Source: Adiantum capillus-veneris
Lineage: Eukaryota; Streptophyta; Polypodiopsida; Polypodiales; Pteridaceae
Assembly (NCBI GenBank): GCA_014529385.2
Contig: CM043949.1
Location: forward strand, 150,019,850-150,083,849
Reading direction: 5' to 3'
DNA length: 64,000 nucleotides
Shown: positions 10,556 to 21,143 of the stretch, piece after piece
How the letters are laid out: each line of letters begins with the position of its first letter
Position numbering within the stretch: position 1 is the stretch's first letter
The notes under the pieces: model-generated
Seen by the model: the letters and a program-made list of their open reading frames with translations, nothing else
Told to the model about the DNA's origin: nothing
Database searches by the model: none
Program-made: the position numbers and the translations under genes

Positions 10556-13227
10556 TGAGGCGGTCCACGGCGGGCAACAAGAGAGGCGACCTCTAAACAC
10601 CCCTCAAGGCTCCCGTGCTGCTCAATTGGGGCTGGGGCAACCACAAGCACAACACAACAACAAACCCATAGCAAAACCCAAACAAGATAGGGACACCACC
10701 TAGTTATGGTATGCGAACTAGGACGAAAGAGAGATTTTGGCACAACCAAGAAGATGCACCACACAACACACACAAGCAACCTCACACCAAGACACATATG
10801 AAATGGACCAGAGAGAGCTAGAGCAAAGGGAAGAGAGAGAGGAAAGGATCTTACGTAATACCATATTTGTGACTTGCAAATGGAGATGGTTCGTTATGAT
10901 GCTATCGTAGAACTTGTACAAAACTCACTCAATGCTTAGTGATTGCTAATCATTGCCAAAACACACACACACTGTCTTAGGGTGTGGGAGACCTCTCACC
11001 ACAATACCCTCTTACAATGGAAACAAAACTGGCAATGAAAAGCACACTAAAACACTTTCTAAAATCAAGATCAACCGATAAAAACTCAAAATACACAAGT
11101 CACCTTGAATTCACCAAACCGTATTACACAAATGGAAGGACGAAGATTTGAACGTCGAATCACGCCTTTGATGCACCAAAACTCAATTTATTGATGATAA
11201 AGGATCATGTACAATAGTGGTTTTGAGATTTGTGGAACTCACGCTCTCTCACTTGCAATGTGTAGCTTGAAGGCTTCTCTCACACCAAGAGTGAAGCTCG
11301 CAAGTGGTTGCTACACCTAAGTCTCTCCTCACGCATAGAGTGTTGGGGTGTTATGTGAGATGTTGGAGGTTGTTTTACAAGAAGGAGAGGGGCCTATTTA
11401 TAGGTTGGAGACCCCTCATTAAGATTATTAGAAATCCTAATTTACAAGCTAACAAATCAGGATTATGATTTTTTTGAATATCAAAACATTGCGGCCCTTC
11501 TTTGTCTGCTTGAGTCATGGGTGTGGGCTCAAAAGAGAGCATTATTGATGGTAGATAAGGTGAAAGTAAGTAAGGAGAGAGAGAGAGAGTTACTATACAC
11601 ATGTCTTGAGGGAAGGTGTCTTTTATGGTTAGGTCAATGGCTATTTTGTGTTAGTATGTTAGTGGTTAGTGTTAGTAATCACTAGAAAGTTAATGTTACA
11701 TTTACAATGGGTACAATGAGGTGGATGGTTGAAGTAAGATGGTTGAATGAAGTGAGAAAATCCTTGTGATGGTGAAGCTTGAAGAAGTTTTGGACTTACT
11801 TGTGTAGGTTCTCAAAATGACTATCGATCTTCTTCTTTGTCTTCCCTTCTTTACGCCACCGCCGCCAAGGTTGATTATCGTGATGAAAATGGTAATTCCG
11901 TTGATGAGATCTCTTGATTTGCAAAGGTTAATCATGGTACACATGCTGAATTTATGTATATATATAAGGGGTAAGATGGAATTGTACTTTGGAAGTAATA
12001 GAGTGAGGCATAGAGATGGTGTATGTACATGGAGAGCTCATATGAGAGCTATGGAAGTAAGTGGGGAGGTTAATGGTGAAGAAGGTGAGAGAAACCATTG
12101 AAGATGCAGATTTGAGTGAGGGATTGAGAGGAATGTGTGTGTGTGTGTGTGTGTGTGTGTAGAAGTGTGGAAAGAGGTGAGAGAAGACTATAGGCTACTT
12201 GTGAGAAAAGTGGGCAGACTGGGGTCCACTCAAAAAATCATATCTCACCGCTGGTAGCTTTAAAAATCATGAAAAAATTTGAGGTGATTATCCAAAGCGT
12301 GGGCTACATTTTCTCTTTTGACCACCGCTCCAAATTCGGAGTGGAGATGGATATTAAAGATCCCACCAAAAGACCTGTTTTTTCTTCACAAAAAGTCTTC
12401 AGTGGCCCCCTCCTTTGTTGAATTTGTACAATGCATCCAAGAGTGAGCCCCTCCTTTGTCATATCATAATACAAAGCATCCAAGTTGCCCTTGACACATG
12501 CATGGAGGAGGATTATTGGTGAATAAAGAAATATATACATGGTGGGACTAGTGTATGGACTATTCATGGACTTTAGCTCAATGAGCACATGGTGTTAGAA
12601 TAATGAGTAAAAATAATAATAAAAGTATGGAGGAGTTATGGATATGGAAAGACATTGGAATCATATGATATGGTCCCTCTTTGAATTATTTTGGGTGAAA
12701 GAGGAAAAGGTATGCAAGTAAATAATATAATAAACATGACCAATGAGTAGAAATCAATTTTTTGTTTTCACGAGGGTGAGGGTGAAAATGTGGGAGTGAT
12801 TTGTATAAAGGAAAAATATGAGTTTAGAGTATGTACATATTGGCAAAAAATATAATTATGGTGTAAGAGGATGAAAGAAGGTGTACATAGGTTTAATAAA
12901 ACACACACCTAAGTAGAAATATTTAAATAAAATACCAAAATAATTATAAAAAATCCCTATATTTATGGCATATATACAATGAAATATTTACACACAAAGA
13001 GGCCATAATATAATTTTATTTTTTAAATTTTTATTGTTTTTATTTTTTTGGCTCACTAGCCTAGTGACTATCTAGCTGAGGGTTTTTAAGAAGATATGGG
13101 AAAAGCCCCCTAACTCACACACGCCTATTTACAGTGAAATGGTAGGGATAGCCATAGTGTTTGGGTGCATTTGGTAGGGTGGGGTAGCTTACTATGGCAA
13201 TTATGGAAAGCCGAAAAATGGCTATCA
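10556..13227 (-). repeat. Left LTR of C (3' LTR of the left unit)
   Basis: On the - strand it runs from TGATAGCC (ending at 13227) to CCTCA (10556). It matches 15764-18456 nearly throughout and matches the A LTRs more distantly. It contains a TATA box, a (TG)n tract near 12136 and a short (GA)n tract near 11575. Apparent coding frames inside are LTR sequence shared by all copies. Confidence 0.9.
11395..11402 (-). promoter_or_regulatory. TATA box of the left C LTR
   Basis: TATAAATA on the - strand with AGGCCCCTC downstream. The same box appears in 16601-16608, 26041-26048 and 34473-34480. Confidence 0.65.
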
Positions 13228-13243
13228 TTAGCCCCCCCCTTAG
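13228..13243 (-). promoter_or_regulatory. Polypurine tract of the left C unit
   Basis: TAAGGGGGGGGCTAA on the - strand directly before the LTR start TGATAGCC. The same tract is at 18457-18472. Confidence 0.75.
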
Positions 13244-13274
13244 ATAATGGTACATTCATGTACCATTTATCCGA

Positions 13275-14354
13275 TCATACAACATGTAGATTGTGTAACG
13301 TCTGTCTTTGTCTTCTCTTATCTTTGAAGACCCTTTGTTGTATGATTAAAAAACCTTGTGTGATATGGAAGGTTCTCCGAGCCAATAGCAAGATGAAATG
13401 AAGTGACGGAGTAAACCTCCTCCATTGAGAAAGTTTCCATAAGCACCCCCCGGGATCAAAGATCTTGAAATATCTTTCCCAAAGCGAGATGTATGGTATG
13501 GAATCACTTACTGATTTCAGTTGAAGAAACTTGTAGATTTTACGCTTGTCCATCATTGCATCTATCACTATGAATGTGATATAAAAGATTGGTTGCTCTT
13601 CCTCCTGTGTAAAGTTGATGTATCTGCTACGATCTTCAAGAGCTTGTATGAGCGAATTCCTGAACTGTAGCTCATAAAATTCATTCAACCTGGGTAGGCT
13701 CACCAAGTCAAAAATTATATGGCCTTCATGATTTAGGAAATCTGGATCCATGCTTCCAGCTGCTATTGGAAGGTATTGCAAATAGTTTACCACATAAGTA
13801 CATAATAGACGAAGGTTTCTATTGCTTCCAACACATTGGAAGAGAATAGATTTTGGTACTGATTGATGAAATTTCCACATGTAGCAATCAACAAGTTTTT
13901 CATCTATGATGAAGACCAGAAGCATCACAATGTGCGACCTCCATACACCAAAGAACCAAATGAAGAAGGTTTGGAAACATCCGTTCATCACCAAGTATTC
14001 ATGTCCTCTTCCACTTAAGAAGGTATGGTGTCCCCGATGAAAGGTATATGTGAAGAGAGGAGAAGTTGACCTTGAAGAGGTGAAACCCAATATGAAGATG
14101 ATTGGGGCTTCAAAAGATTGGATTTCCTTGCTAAGAGATTGTCCCATGAATGAAGAGCCACCCACTAGAACACCATTGGAGAGAATGATACCCTTTTGAT
14201 AGTTTCCTTTTACGATTTTATGTTTTACTACTCTCCCATGTTCTTCATCCCCTTGTAAGGCCCCCCTTTGGCAAGGTTGTAACTCCTCACATTGTACCAC
14301 CTCAAAGGTTGATGGAATAATGTTTGATTTTGTGAAACATTTGGCTTCTTGCAT
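13275..14354 (-). CDS. Second open frame of C (copy 1), unknown function
   Basis: A 359-codon frame between gag and the polypurine tract. I recognise no protease, RT, integrase or zinc knuckle. Residues about 126-150 form a strongly hydrophobic stretch (CFQTFFIWFFGVW... to VMLLVFII) that could span a membrane; the C-terminal 60 residues are basic. It is in the same frame as gag and separated from it by one TAA and two more codons, so it could be a gag read-through extension or an independent product. The copy at 18531-19583 is also open but has many amino-acid differences, so openness may reflect youth and not selection. An envelope-like role is only a positional guess. Confidence 0.45.
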   Translation of the reverse strand: MQEAKCFTKSNIIPSTFEVVQCEELQPCQRGALQGDEEHGRVVKHKIVKGNYQKGIILSNGVLVGGSSFMGQSLSKEIQSFEAPIIFILGFTSSRSTSPLFTYTFHRGHHTFLSGRGHEYLVMNGCFQTFFIWFFGVWRSHIVMLLVFIIDEKLVDCYMWKFHQSVPKSILFQCVGSNRNLRLLCTYVVNYLQYLPIAAGSMDPDFLNHEGHIIFDLVSLPRLNEFYELQFRNSLIQALEDRSRYINFTQEEEQPIFYITFIVIDAMMDKRKIYKFLQLKSVSDSIPYISLWERYFKIFDPGGCLWKLSQWRRFTPSLHFILLLARRTFHITQGFLIIQQRVFKDKRRQRQTLHNLHVV

Positions 14355-14360
14355 GATAGG

Positions 14361-15464
14361 TTACTCTATTCTTAACATACATGGGTCATACCAATACTTT
14401 TCAAAATCCTCAAACACTTCTTCAAGATTATCCTCACCTGGATTCAACTCACACTCTTCTACTTTGTTTTGGAGTTGGCATTCCATGTACACAATCATCT
14501 CTTTATGATCAATGTGTTCTATGATCTCTCCACCTATGATTTCATCTTCTTCTTCACTCTCTTCTTTTAGACAAGATACACTCTCAGAACATTCCATAAG
14601 ATCAAGGTTACCTTCAAGGTCTTCATTCTCCATAGAGTCATGTTGCACAAAAGCTTCGTCTGCTCGGACTAGAAATTGATCCTCCGCCAAAGGGTTGGAT
14701 ATATCCATTATTGAATCATCAATGCCATTTGAGATATCTTGTGTCGATTTTTGCATGCTTGTTATAAAGGTAGAAGAAAGAGATTCCACATTTGAATCTT
14801 GGCCACACACTTTAGCACTTGAATAATCAGTTGGCATGTAAGTAACTTCTTCAGCATTTGTCGGAGTAGAAGGAGACAAGTATGGCAAAGGAGATGACTC
14901 CTTGATAGAAACACTTTCATGATGGTTTGATCTTCCAGCATGATGGAAACCATTTTTGATGTAGAAGTACTTGTGAAACTTCCTTCGGGAAATAGTGACC
15001 GCTTCTTCAAAGGTAGAGGGTCCACTACAAGTAACCATAGTCTTTAGGAAAGGAGACAAACCCGAAATAAATTGCTCCATTTTTACATAATCTGGAAATG
15101 TAGAACTAAATCCACATCCTCCCCATTGACGAGAAAAAAATTCCTCATAAGCATAGTAGTCTTCACCGTGTTGTTGAAGTCTCCCTAATGAAGCCCATGA
15201 TGTCTCTGTTGTTGGAATTTTAGAGAATCTCGTCTTCAAAGCTTTGGAAATTTGGGTATACCCATCTTCAATCTGAGAAGACATACTCCAAAACCATTGC
15301 TCAGCGTTGCCTCTAAGGCATAGCAATAGAAAATCCCCTTTTTCAATGTCATCCCTTTTACCATGGATACGACAAACCATTCTAAAATCAGCAAGAAAAT
15401 CATGAACATCTTCTTCTAGATTCCCAAAGAAGATTGGGATATCCTCAAAGGTATAGCGTGTCAT
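14361..15464 (-). CDS. Gag of C (copy 1)
   Basis: An intact 367-codon frame from the ATG at 15464. Residues about 10-170 are the plant retrotransposon Gag/capsid fold: IPIFFGNLEEDVHDFLADFR, then AEQWFWSM, KALKTRFSKIP, YYAYEEFF, KMEQFISGLSPFLK and STFEEAVTI. It aligns with the Gag of element A (DPLFFGEPREDAELFLVNF and following). The C-terminal half is acidic and serine-rich (EESEEEDEIIGGE), and I see no CCHC zinc knuckle, so RNA binding must come from elsewhere. It would form the virus-like particle. It ends in TAA just before the second frame. Confidence 0.85.
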   Translation of the reverse strand: MTRYTFEDIPIFFGNLEEDVHDFLADFRMVCRIHGKRDDIEKGDFLLLCLRGNAEQWFWSMSSQIEDGYTQISKALKTRFSKIPTTETSWASLGRLQQHGEDYYAYEEFFSRQWGGCGFSSTFPDYVKMEQFISGLSPFLKTMVTCSGPSTFEEAVTISRRKFHKYFYIKNGFHHAGRSNHHESVSIKESSPLPYLSPSTPTNAEEVTYMPTDYSSAKVCGQDSNVESLSSTFITSMQKSTQDISNGIDDSIMDISNPLAEDQFLVRADEAFVQHDSMENEDLEGNLDLMECSESVSCLKEESEEEDEIIGGEIIEHIDHKEMIVYMECQLQNKVEECELNPGEDNLEEVFEDFEKYWYDPCMLRIE

Positions 15465-15740
15465 AGTCTCTCAATGCTAGAACCACACAAAGATTAGTTC
15501 CCAACAATCATCAACTAACTACACAAAATTTTGAAAGGTCTTTCAGCATGAATTCTAGATTCTTATGTGAAAATGTTTTTTTCCTTTCTTATGTTATGCA
15601 TAATCCGAACCATATTCTAGATCAATTTTGTTTCCTTGAAATTAAACTCGGTCATACATGTTTTCATGATTCATATAATCTACTTGATTATGCTGAAATT
15701 CAAGCACTCATCCAATACAACAACAATAAGAACACAATCG
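15465..15740 (-). other. Untranslated leader of the left C unit
   Basis: About 280 bp between the primer binding site and the gag ATG. Only short frames are present and nothing is recognised. The first ~55 bp upstream of the ATG are shared with 20693-20755; beyond that the right unit diverges. Confidence 0.5.
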
Positions 15741-15761
15741 CTCCTCAGTGGGGGCACCAAA
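15741..15761 (-). promoter_or_regulatory. Primer binding site of C
   Basis: On the - strand TTGGTGCCCCCACTGAGGAG lies two bases inside the LTR end. A TGG start followed by a tRNA 3'-end complement is the normal arrangement. Element A has a near match (TGATGCCCCCACAGAGGA). I did not assign the tRNA. Confidence 0.65.
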
Positions 15762-15763
15762 AT

Positions 15764-16778
15764 TGAGGCGGTCTGGGGCGGGCAACAAGAGAGGCGACCT
15801 CTAAACACCCCTAAAGGCTCCCGTGCTGCTCAATTGGGGCTGGGGCAACCACAAGCACAACACAACAACAAACCCACAGCCAAACCGAAACAAGATAGGG
15901 GCACCACCTAGTTATGGTATGCGAACTAGGACGAAAGAGAGATTTTGGCACAACCAAGAAGATGCACCACACAACACACACAAGCAACCTCACACCAAGA
16001 CACATATGAAATGGACCAGAGAGAGCTAGAGAAAAGGGAAGAGAGAGAGGAAAGGATCTTCGGTAATGCCATATTTGTGACTTGCAAATAGAGATGGTTC
16101 GTTATGATGCTATCGTAGAACTTGTACAAAACTCACTCAATGCTTAGTGATTGCTAATCATTGCCAAAACACACACACACTGTCTTAGGGTGTGGGAGAC
16201 CTCTCACCACAATACCCTCTTACAATGGACACAAAACTGGAAATGAAAAGCACACTAAAACACTTTCTAAAATCAAGATCAACCAATAAAAACTCAAAAT
16301 ACACGTCACCTTGAATTCACCAAACCGTATTTCACAAATTGAAGGACGAAGATTTGAACGTCGAATCACGCCTTTGATGCACCAAACCTCAATTTATTGA
16401 TGATGAAGGATCATGTACAATAGTGGTTTTGAGATTTGTGGAACTCACGCTCTCTCACTTGCAATGTGTAGCTTGAAGGCTTCTCTCACAGCAAGAGTGA
16501 AGCTCACAAGTGGTTGCTACACCTAAGTCTCTCCTCACGCATAGAGTGTTGGGGTGTTATGTGAGATGTTGGAGGTTGTTTTACAAGAACGAGAGGGGCC
16601 TATTTATAGGTTGGAGACCCCTCATTAAGATTATTAGAAATCCTAATTTACAAGCTAACAAATCAGGATTATGATTTTTTTGAATATCAAAACATTGCGG
16701 CCCTTCTTTGTCTGCTTGAGTCATGGGTGTGGGCTCAAAAGAGAGCATTATTGATGGTAGATAAGGTGAAAGTAAGTA

Positions 16779-16825
<47 letters not shown>

Positions 16826-18456
16826 ACTATACACATGTCTTGAGGTGAGGTGTCTTTTATGGTTACGTCAATGGCTATTTTGTGTTAGTATGTTAGTGGT
16901 TAGTGTTAGTAATCACTAAAAAGTTAATGTTACATTTACAATGGGTAGAATGAGGTGGATGGTTGAAGTAAGATGGTTGGATGAAGTGAGCAAATCCTTG
17001 TGATGGTGAAGCTTGAAGAAGTTTTGGACTTACTTGTGTAGGTTCTCAAAATGACTATCGATCTTCTTCTTTGTCTTCCCTTCTTTATGCCACCGCCGCC
17101 AAGGTTGATTATCGTGATGAAAATGGTAATTCTGTTGATGAGATCTTTTGATTTGCAGAGGTTAATATTGGTACACATGCTGAATTTATGTATATATATA
17201 AGGGGTAAGATGGAATTGTACTTTGGAAGTAACAGAGAGAGACATAGAGATGGTGTATGTACATGGAGAGCTCATATGAGAGCTATGGAAGTAAGTAAGG
17301 AGGTTAATGGTGAAGAAGGTGAGAGAACCATTGAAGGTGCAGGTTTGAGTGAGGGATTGAGAGGAATGTGTGTGTGTGTGTGTGTGTGTAGAAGTGTGGA
17401 ACGAGGTGAGAGAAGACTATAGGCTACTTGTGAGAAAAGTGGGCAGACTGGGGTCCACTCAAAAAATCATATCTCACCGCTGGTAGCTCCAAAAATCATG
17501 AAAAAATTTGAGGTGATTATCCAAAGCGTGGGCTACATTTTCTCTTTTGACCACCGCTCCAAATTCGGAGTGGAGATGGATATTAAAAATTCCACCAAAA
17601 GACTTGTTTTTTCTTCACAAAAAGTCTTCAGTGGCCCCCTCCTTTGTTGAATTTGTACAATGCATCCAAGAGTGAGCCCCTCCTTTGTCATATCATAATA
17701 CAAAGCATCCAAGTTGCCCTTGACACATGCATGGAGGAGGATTATTGGTGAATAAAGAAATATATACATGGTGGGACTAGTGTATGGACTATTCATGGAC
17801 TTTAGCTCAATGAGCACATGGTGTTAGAATAATGAGTAAAAATAATAATAAAAGTATGGAGGAGTTATGGATATGGGAAGATATTGGAATCATATGATAT
17901 GGTCCCTCTTTGAATTATTTTGGGTGAAAGAGGAAAAGGTATGCAAGTAAATAATATAATAAACGTGACCAATGAGTAGAAATCAATTTTTTGTTTTCAC
18001 GAGGGTGAGGGTGAAAATGTGGGAGTGATTTGTATAAAGGAAAAATATGAGGTTAGAGTATGTACATATTGGCAAAAAATATAATTATGGTGTAAGAGGA
18101 TGAAAGAAGGTGTACATAGGTTTAATAAAACGCACACCTAAGTAGAAATATTTAAATAAAATACCAAAATAATTATAAAAAATCCCTATATTTAGGCCAT
18201 ATATACAATGAAATATTTACACACAAAGAGGCCATAATATAATTTTATTTTTTAAATTTTTATTATTTTTATTTTTTTGGTTCACTAGCCCAGTGACTAG
18301 CTAGCTGAGGGTTTTTAAGAAGATATGGGAAAAGCCCCCTAACTCACACACGCCTATTTACAGTGAAATAGTAGGGATAGCCATAGTGTTTGGGTGAATT
18401 TGGTAGGGTGAGGTAGCTTACTATGGCAATTATGGAAAGCCGAAAAACGGCTATCA
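15764..18456 (-). repeat. Middle LTR of C, shared by both units
   Basis: Serves as 5' LTR of the left unit (with primer site at 15741-15761) and 3' LTR of the right unit (with polypurine tract at 18457-18472). It differs from the left LTR at scattered sites and in microsatellite length: the GA run is about 43 bp at 16781-16823 but about 16 bp at 11575. Confidence 0.9.
16601..16608 (-). promoter_or_regulatory. TATA box of the middle C LTR
   Basis: TATAAATA on the - strand, in the same context as the left LTR. It would drive the left C unit. Confidence 0.65.
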
Positions 18457-18472
18457 TTAGCCCCCCCCTTAG
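18457..18472 (-). promoter_or_regulatory. Polypurine tract of the right C unit
   Basis: Same G8 tract as at 13228-13243, directly before TGATAGCC. Confidence 0.75.
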
Positions 18473-18530
18473 ATAATGGTACATTCATGTACCATTTTTC
18501 CGATCATACAACATGTAGATTGTGTAACGC

Positions 18531-19583
18531 CTATCTTTGTCTGCTCTTATCTTTGAAGAGCCTTTGTTGTATGATTAAAAAACCTTGTGTGATATGGAAG
18601 GTTCTCCGAGCCAATAGCAAGATGAACTGAAGTGACGGAGTAAACCTCCTCCATTGAGAAAGTTTCCATAAGCACCCCCCAGGATCAAAGACCTTGAAAT
18701 ATCTTTCCCAAAGCGAGATGTATGGTATGGAATCACTTCCTGATTTCGGTTGAAGAAACTTGTAGATTTTACTGTTGCCCATCATTGCATCTATCACTAT
18801 GAATGTGATATAAAAGATTGGTTGCTCTTCCTCCTGTGTAAAGTTGATGTATCTGCTATGATCTTCAAGAGCTTGTATGAGCGAATTCCTAAACTGTAGC
18901 TCATAAAATTCATTCAACCTAGGTAGGCTCACCAAGTCAAAAATTACATGGCCTTCATGATTTAGGAAAGCTTGATCCATGCTTCCAACTGCTATTGGAA
19001 GGTATTGCAAATAGTTTACCACATAAGTACATAATAGACGAAGGTTTCTATTGCTTCCAACACATTGGAAGAGAATAGATTTTGGTACTGATTGATGAAA
19101 TTTCCACATGTAGCAATCAACAAGTTTTTCATCTATGATGAAGACCAGAAGCATCACAATGTGCGACCTCCATACACCAAAGAACCAAATGAAGAAGGTT
19201 TGGAAACATCCGTTCATCACCAAGTATTCATGTCCTCTTCCACTTAAGAAGGTATGGTGTCCCCGATGAAAGGTATATGTGAAGAGAGGAGAAGTTGACC
19301 TTGAAGAGGTGAAACCCAATATGAAGATGATTGGGGCTTCAAAAGATTGGATTTCCTTGCTAAGAAATTGTCCCATGAATGAAGAGCCACCCACTAGAAC
19401 ACCATTGGAGAGAATGATACCCTTTTGATAGTTTCCTTTTATGATTTTATGTTTTACTACTCTCCCATGTTCTTCATCCCCTTCTAAGGCCCCCCTTTGG
19501 CAAGGTTGTAACTCTTCACATTGTACCACCTCAAAGGTTGATGGAATACTGTTTGATTTTGTGAAACATTTGGCTTCTTGCAT
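18531..19583 (-). CDS. Second open frame of C (copy 2), unknown function
   Basis: A 350-codon frame corresponding to 13275-14354, with the same hydrophobic segment and an earlier stop (the last nine codons are lost). I count roughly 15-20 amino-acid changes against copy 1, many non-conservative (for example MMDKRKIYK against MMGNSKIYK). It is not in the same frame as its gag because gag here has a one-base deletion near its end. Function is unknown. The similarity of the two copies says more about recent duplication than about conservation. Confidence 0.4.
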   Translation of the reverse strand: MQEAKCFTKSNSIPSTFEVVQCEELQPCQRGALEGDEEHGRVVKHKIIKGNYQKGIILSNGVLVGGSSFMGQFLSKEIQSFEAPIIFILGFTSSRSTSPLFTYTFHRGHHTFLSGRGHEYLVMNGCFQTFFIWFFGVWRSHIVMLLVFIIDEKLVDCYMWKFHQSVPKSILFQCVGSNRNLRLLCTYVVNYLQYLPIAVGSMDQAFLNHEGHVIFDLVSLPRLNEFYELQFRNSLIQALEDHSRYINFTQEEEQPIFYITFIVIDAMMGNSKIYKFLQPKSGSDSIPYISLWERYFKVFDPGGCLWKLSQWRRFTPSLQFILLLARRTFHITQGFLIIQQRLFKDKSRQR

Positions 19584-19600
19584 GATAGGTTACTCTATTC

Positions 19601-20692
19601 TTAACATACATGGGTCATACCAATGCTTTCAACATCCTCAAACACTTCTTCAAGATTATCCTCACCTGGATTCAACTCACACTCTTCTACTTTGTTTTGG
19701 AGTTGGCATTCCATGTACACAATCATCTCTTTATGATCAATGTGGTCTATGATCTCTCCACCTATGATTTCATCTTCTTCTTCACTTTCTTCTTTTAGAC
19801 AAGATACACTCTCAGAACATTCCATAAGATCAAGGTTACCTTCAAGGTCTTCATTCTCCATAGAGTCATGTTGCACAAAAGCTTCGTCTGCTCGGACTAG
19901 AAATTGATCCTCCGCCAAAGGGTTGGATATATCCGTTATTGAATCATCAATGCCATTTGAGATATCTTGTGTCGATTTTTGCATGCTTGTTATAAAGGTA
20001 GAAGAAAGAGATTCCACATTTGAATCTTGGCCACACACTTTAGCACTTGAATAATCAGTTGGCATGTAAGTAACTTCTTCAACATTTGTCGGAGTAGAAG
20101 GAGACAAGTATGGCAAAGGAGATGACTCCTTGATAGAAACACTTTCATGATGGTTTGATCTTCCAGCATGATGGAAACCATTTTTGATGTAGAAGTACTT
20201 GTGAAACTTCCTTCGGGAAATAGTGACCGCTTCTTCAAAGGTAGAGGGTCCACTACAAGTAACCATAGTCTTTAGGAAAGGAGACAAACCCGAAATAAAT
20301 TGCTCCATTTTTACATAATCTGGAAATGTAGAACTAAATCCACATCCTCCCCATTGACGAGAAAAAAATTCCTCATAAGCATAGTAGTCTTCACCGTGTT
20401 GTTGAAGTCTCCCTAATGAAGCCCATGATGTCTCTATTGTTGGAATTTTAGAGAATCTCGTCTTCAAAGCTTTGGAAATTTGGGTATACCCATATTCAAT
20501 CTGAGAAGACATACTCCAAAACCATTGCTCAGCGTTGCCTCTAAGGCATGGCAATAGAAAATCCCCTTTTTCAATGTCATCCCTTTTACCAAGGATACGC
20601 CAAACCATTCTAAAATCAGCAAGAAAATCATGAACATCTTCTTCTAGATTCCCGAAGAAGATTGGGATATCCTCAAAGGTATAGCGTGTCAT
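19601..20692 (-). CDS. Gag of C (copy 2), frameshifted at its end
   Basis: A 363-codon frame from the ATG at 20692, matching the copy at 14361-15464 with fewer than ten substitutions before the end. A one-base deletion near 19630 changes the last ~13 residues (copy 1 ends DPCMLRIE, this copy ends MTHVC). The capsid core is intact. No zinc knuckle. Upstream only about 60 bp of leader are left before the match with the other unit ends, and the LTR with its promoter is absent, so this copy lacks its own promoter. Confidence 0.8.
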   Translation of the reverse strand: MTRYTFEDIPIFFGNLEEDVHDFLADFRMVWRILGKRDDIEKGDFLLPCLRGNAEQWFWSMSSQIEYGYTQISKALKTRFSKIPTIETSWASLGRLQQHGEDYYAYEEFFSRQWGGCGFSSTFPDYVKMEQFISGLSPFLKTMVTCSGPSTFEEAVTISRRKFHKYFYIKNGFHHAGRSNHHESVSIKESSPLPYLSPSTPTNVEEVTYMPTDYSSAKVCGQDSNVESLSSTFITSMQKSTQDISNGIDDSITDISNPLAEDQFLVRADEAFVQHDSMENEDLEGNLDLMECSESVSCLKEESEEEDEIIGGEIIDHIDHKEMIVYMECQLQNKVEECELNPGEDNLEEVFEDVESIGMTHVC

Positions 20693-20758
20693 AGTCTCTC
20701 AATGCTAGAACCACACAAAGATTAGTTCCAAGCAATCATCAACTAACTACACAAGGAC

Positions 20759-20842
20759 ACTTTGGCCGAGACCAAATAGGTGTCATGCCTTGACCACAAA
20801 ACTTTGGCTGAGACCAAATAGGTGTCATGCCTTGACCACAAA
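20759..20842. repeat. 42-bp tandem duplication
   Basis: Two units at 20759 and 20801 starting ACTTTGGCCGAGACCAAATA and ACTTTGGCTGAGACCAAATA. I see one base of difference. Confidence 0.9.
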
Positions 20843-20906
20843 ACTTTCTTGAGTAATTTCTCTATCTGGATAATGAAAAATCTTTAAAAGTTCCATCAAG
20901 ACGTTG

Positions 20907-21143
20907 CTAGCGTGCAAACAACAAGGAAAATGAGTGCCTCTATAGCGTTGCACGAGTCATGTCATCTGAAAGAAAAGCGATTGCACTATTGAAAACTCCT
21001 CTAAAGATTTATGAAGAACACTTCTAGCGTGCAAACAACAAGGAAAATGAGTGCCTCTATACCTTGCATGAGTCACATCATCTGAAAGAAAATTGATTAC
21101 ACTATTGAAACCACCTCTAAAGATTTATGAAGAACACTTCTAG
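20907..21143. repeat. 117-bp tandem duplication
   Basis: Units begin with CTAGCGTGCAAACAACAAGG at 20907 and 21024 and run through AAAGATTTATGAAGAACACT. They differ at several positions and by small indels. Confidence 0.85.

Larger units (their letters stand above)
10556..20755 (-). mobile_element. C: tandem non-autonomous gag-only retrotransposon array
   Basis: The order is LTR (10556-13227), internal (13228-15763), LTR (15764-18456), internal (18457-20755), all read on the - strand. Each internal part is about 2.3-2.5 kb and carries gag plus one further frame, with no protease, RT or integrase. The right-hand LTR is missing: the match between the two internal copies stops at about 20755. 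The LTRs are related to those of element A, so C was probably mobilised by A-like partners. Unequal or template-switch recombination through a shared LTR can produce this layout. Confidence 0.85.

Noticed and set aside
10552-10921. Cys/Val-rich frames, repeated at 15811-16129
   Set aside because: LTR U5 sequence shared by all family copies, with no start context or domain.
11702-12101. Apparent small coding frames, repeated at 16936-17422 and in inverse form near 25600
   Set aside because: They lie inside the LTRs of C and A and recur only because the LTR recurs.
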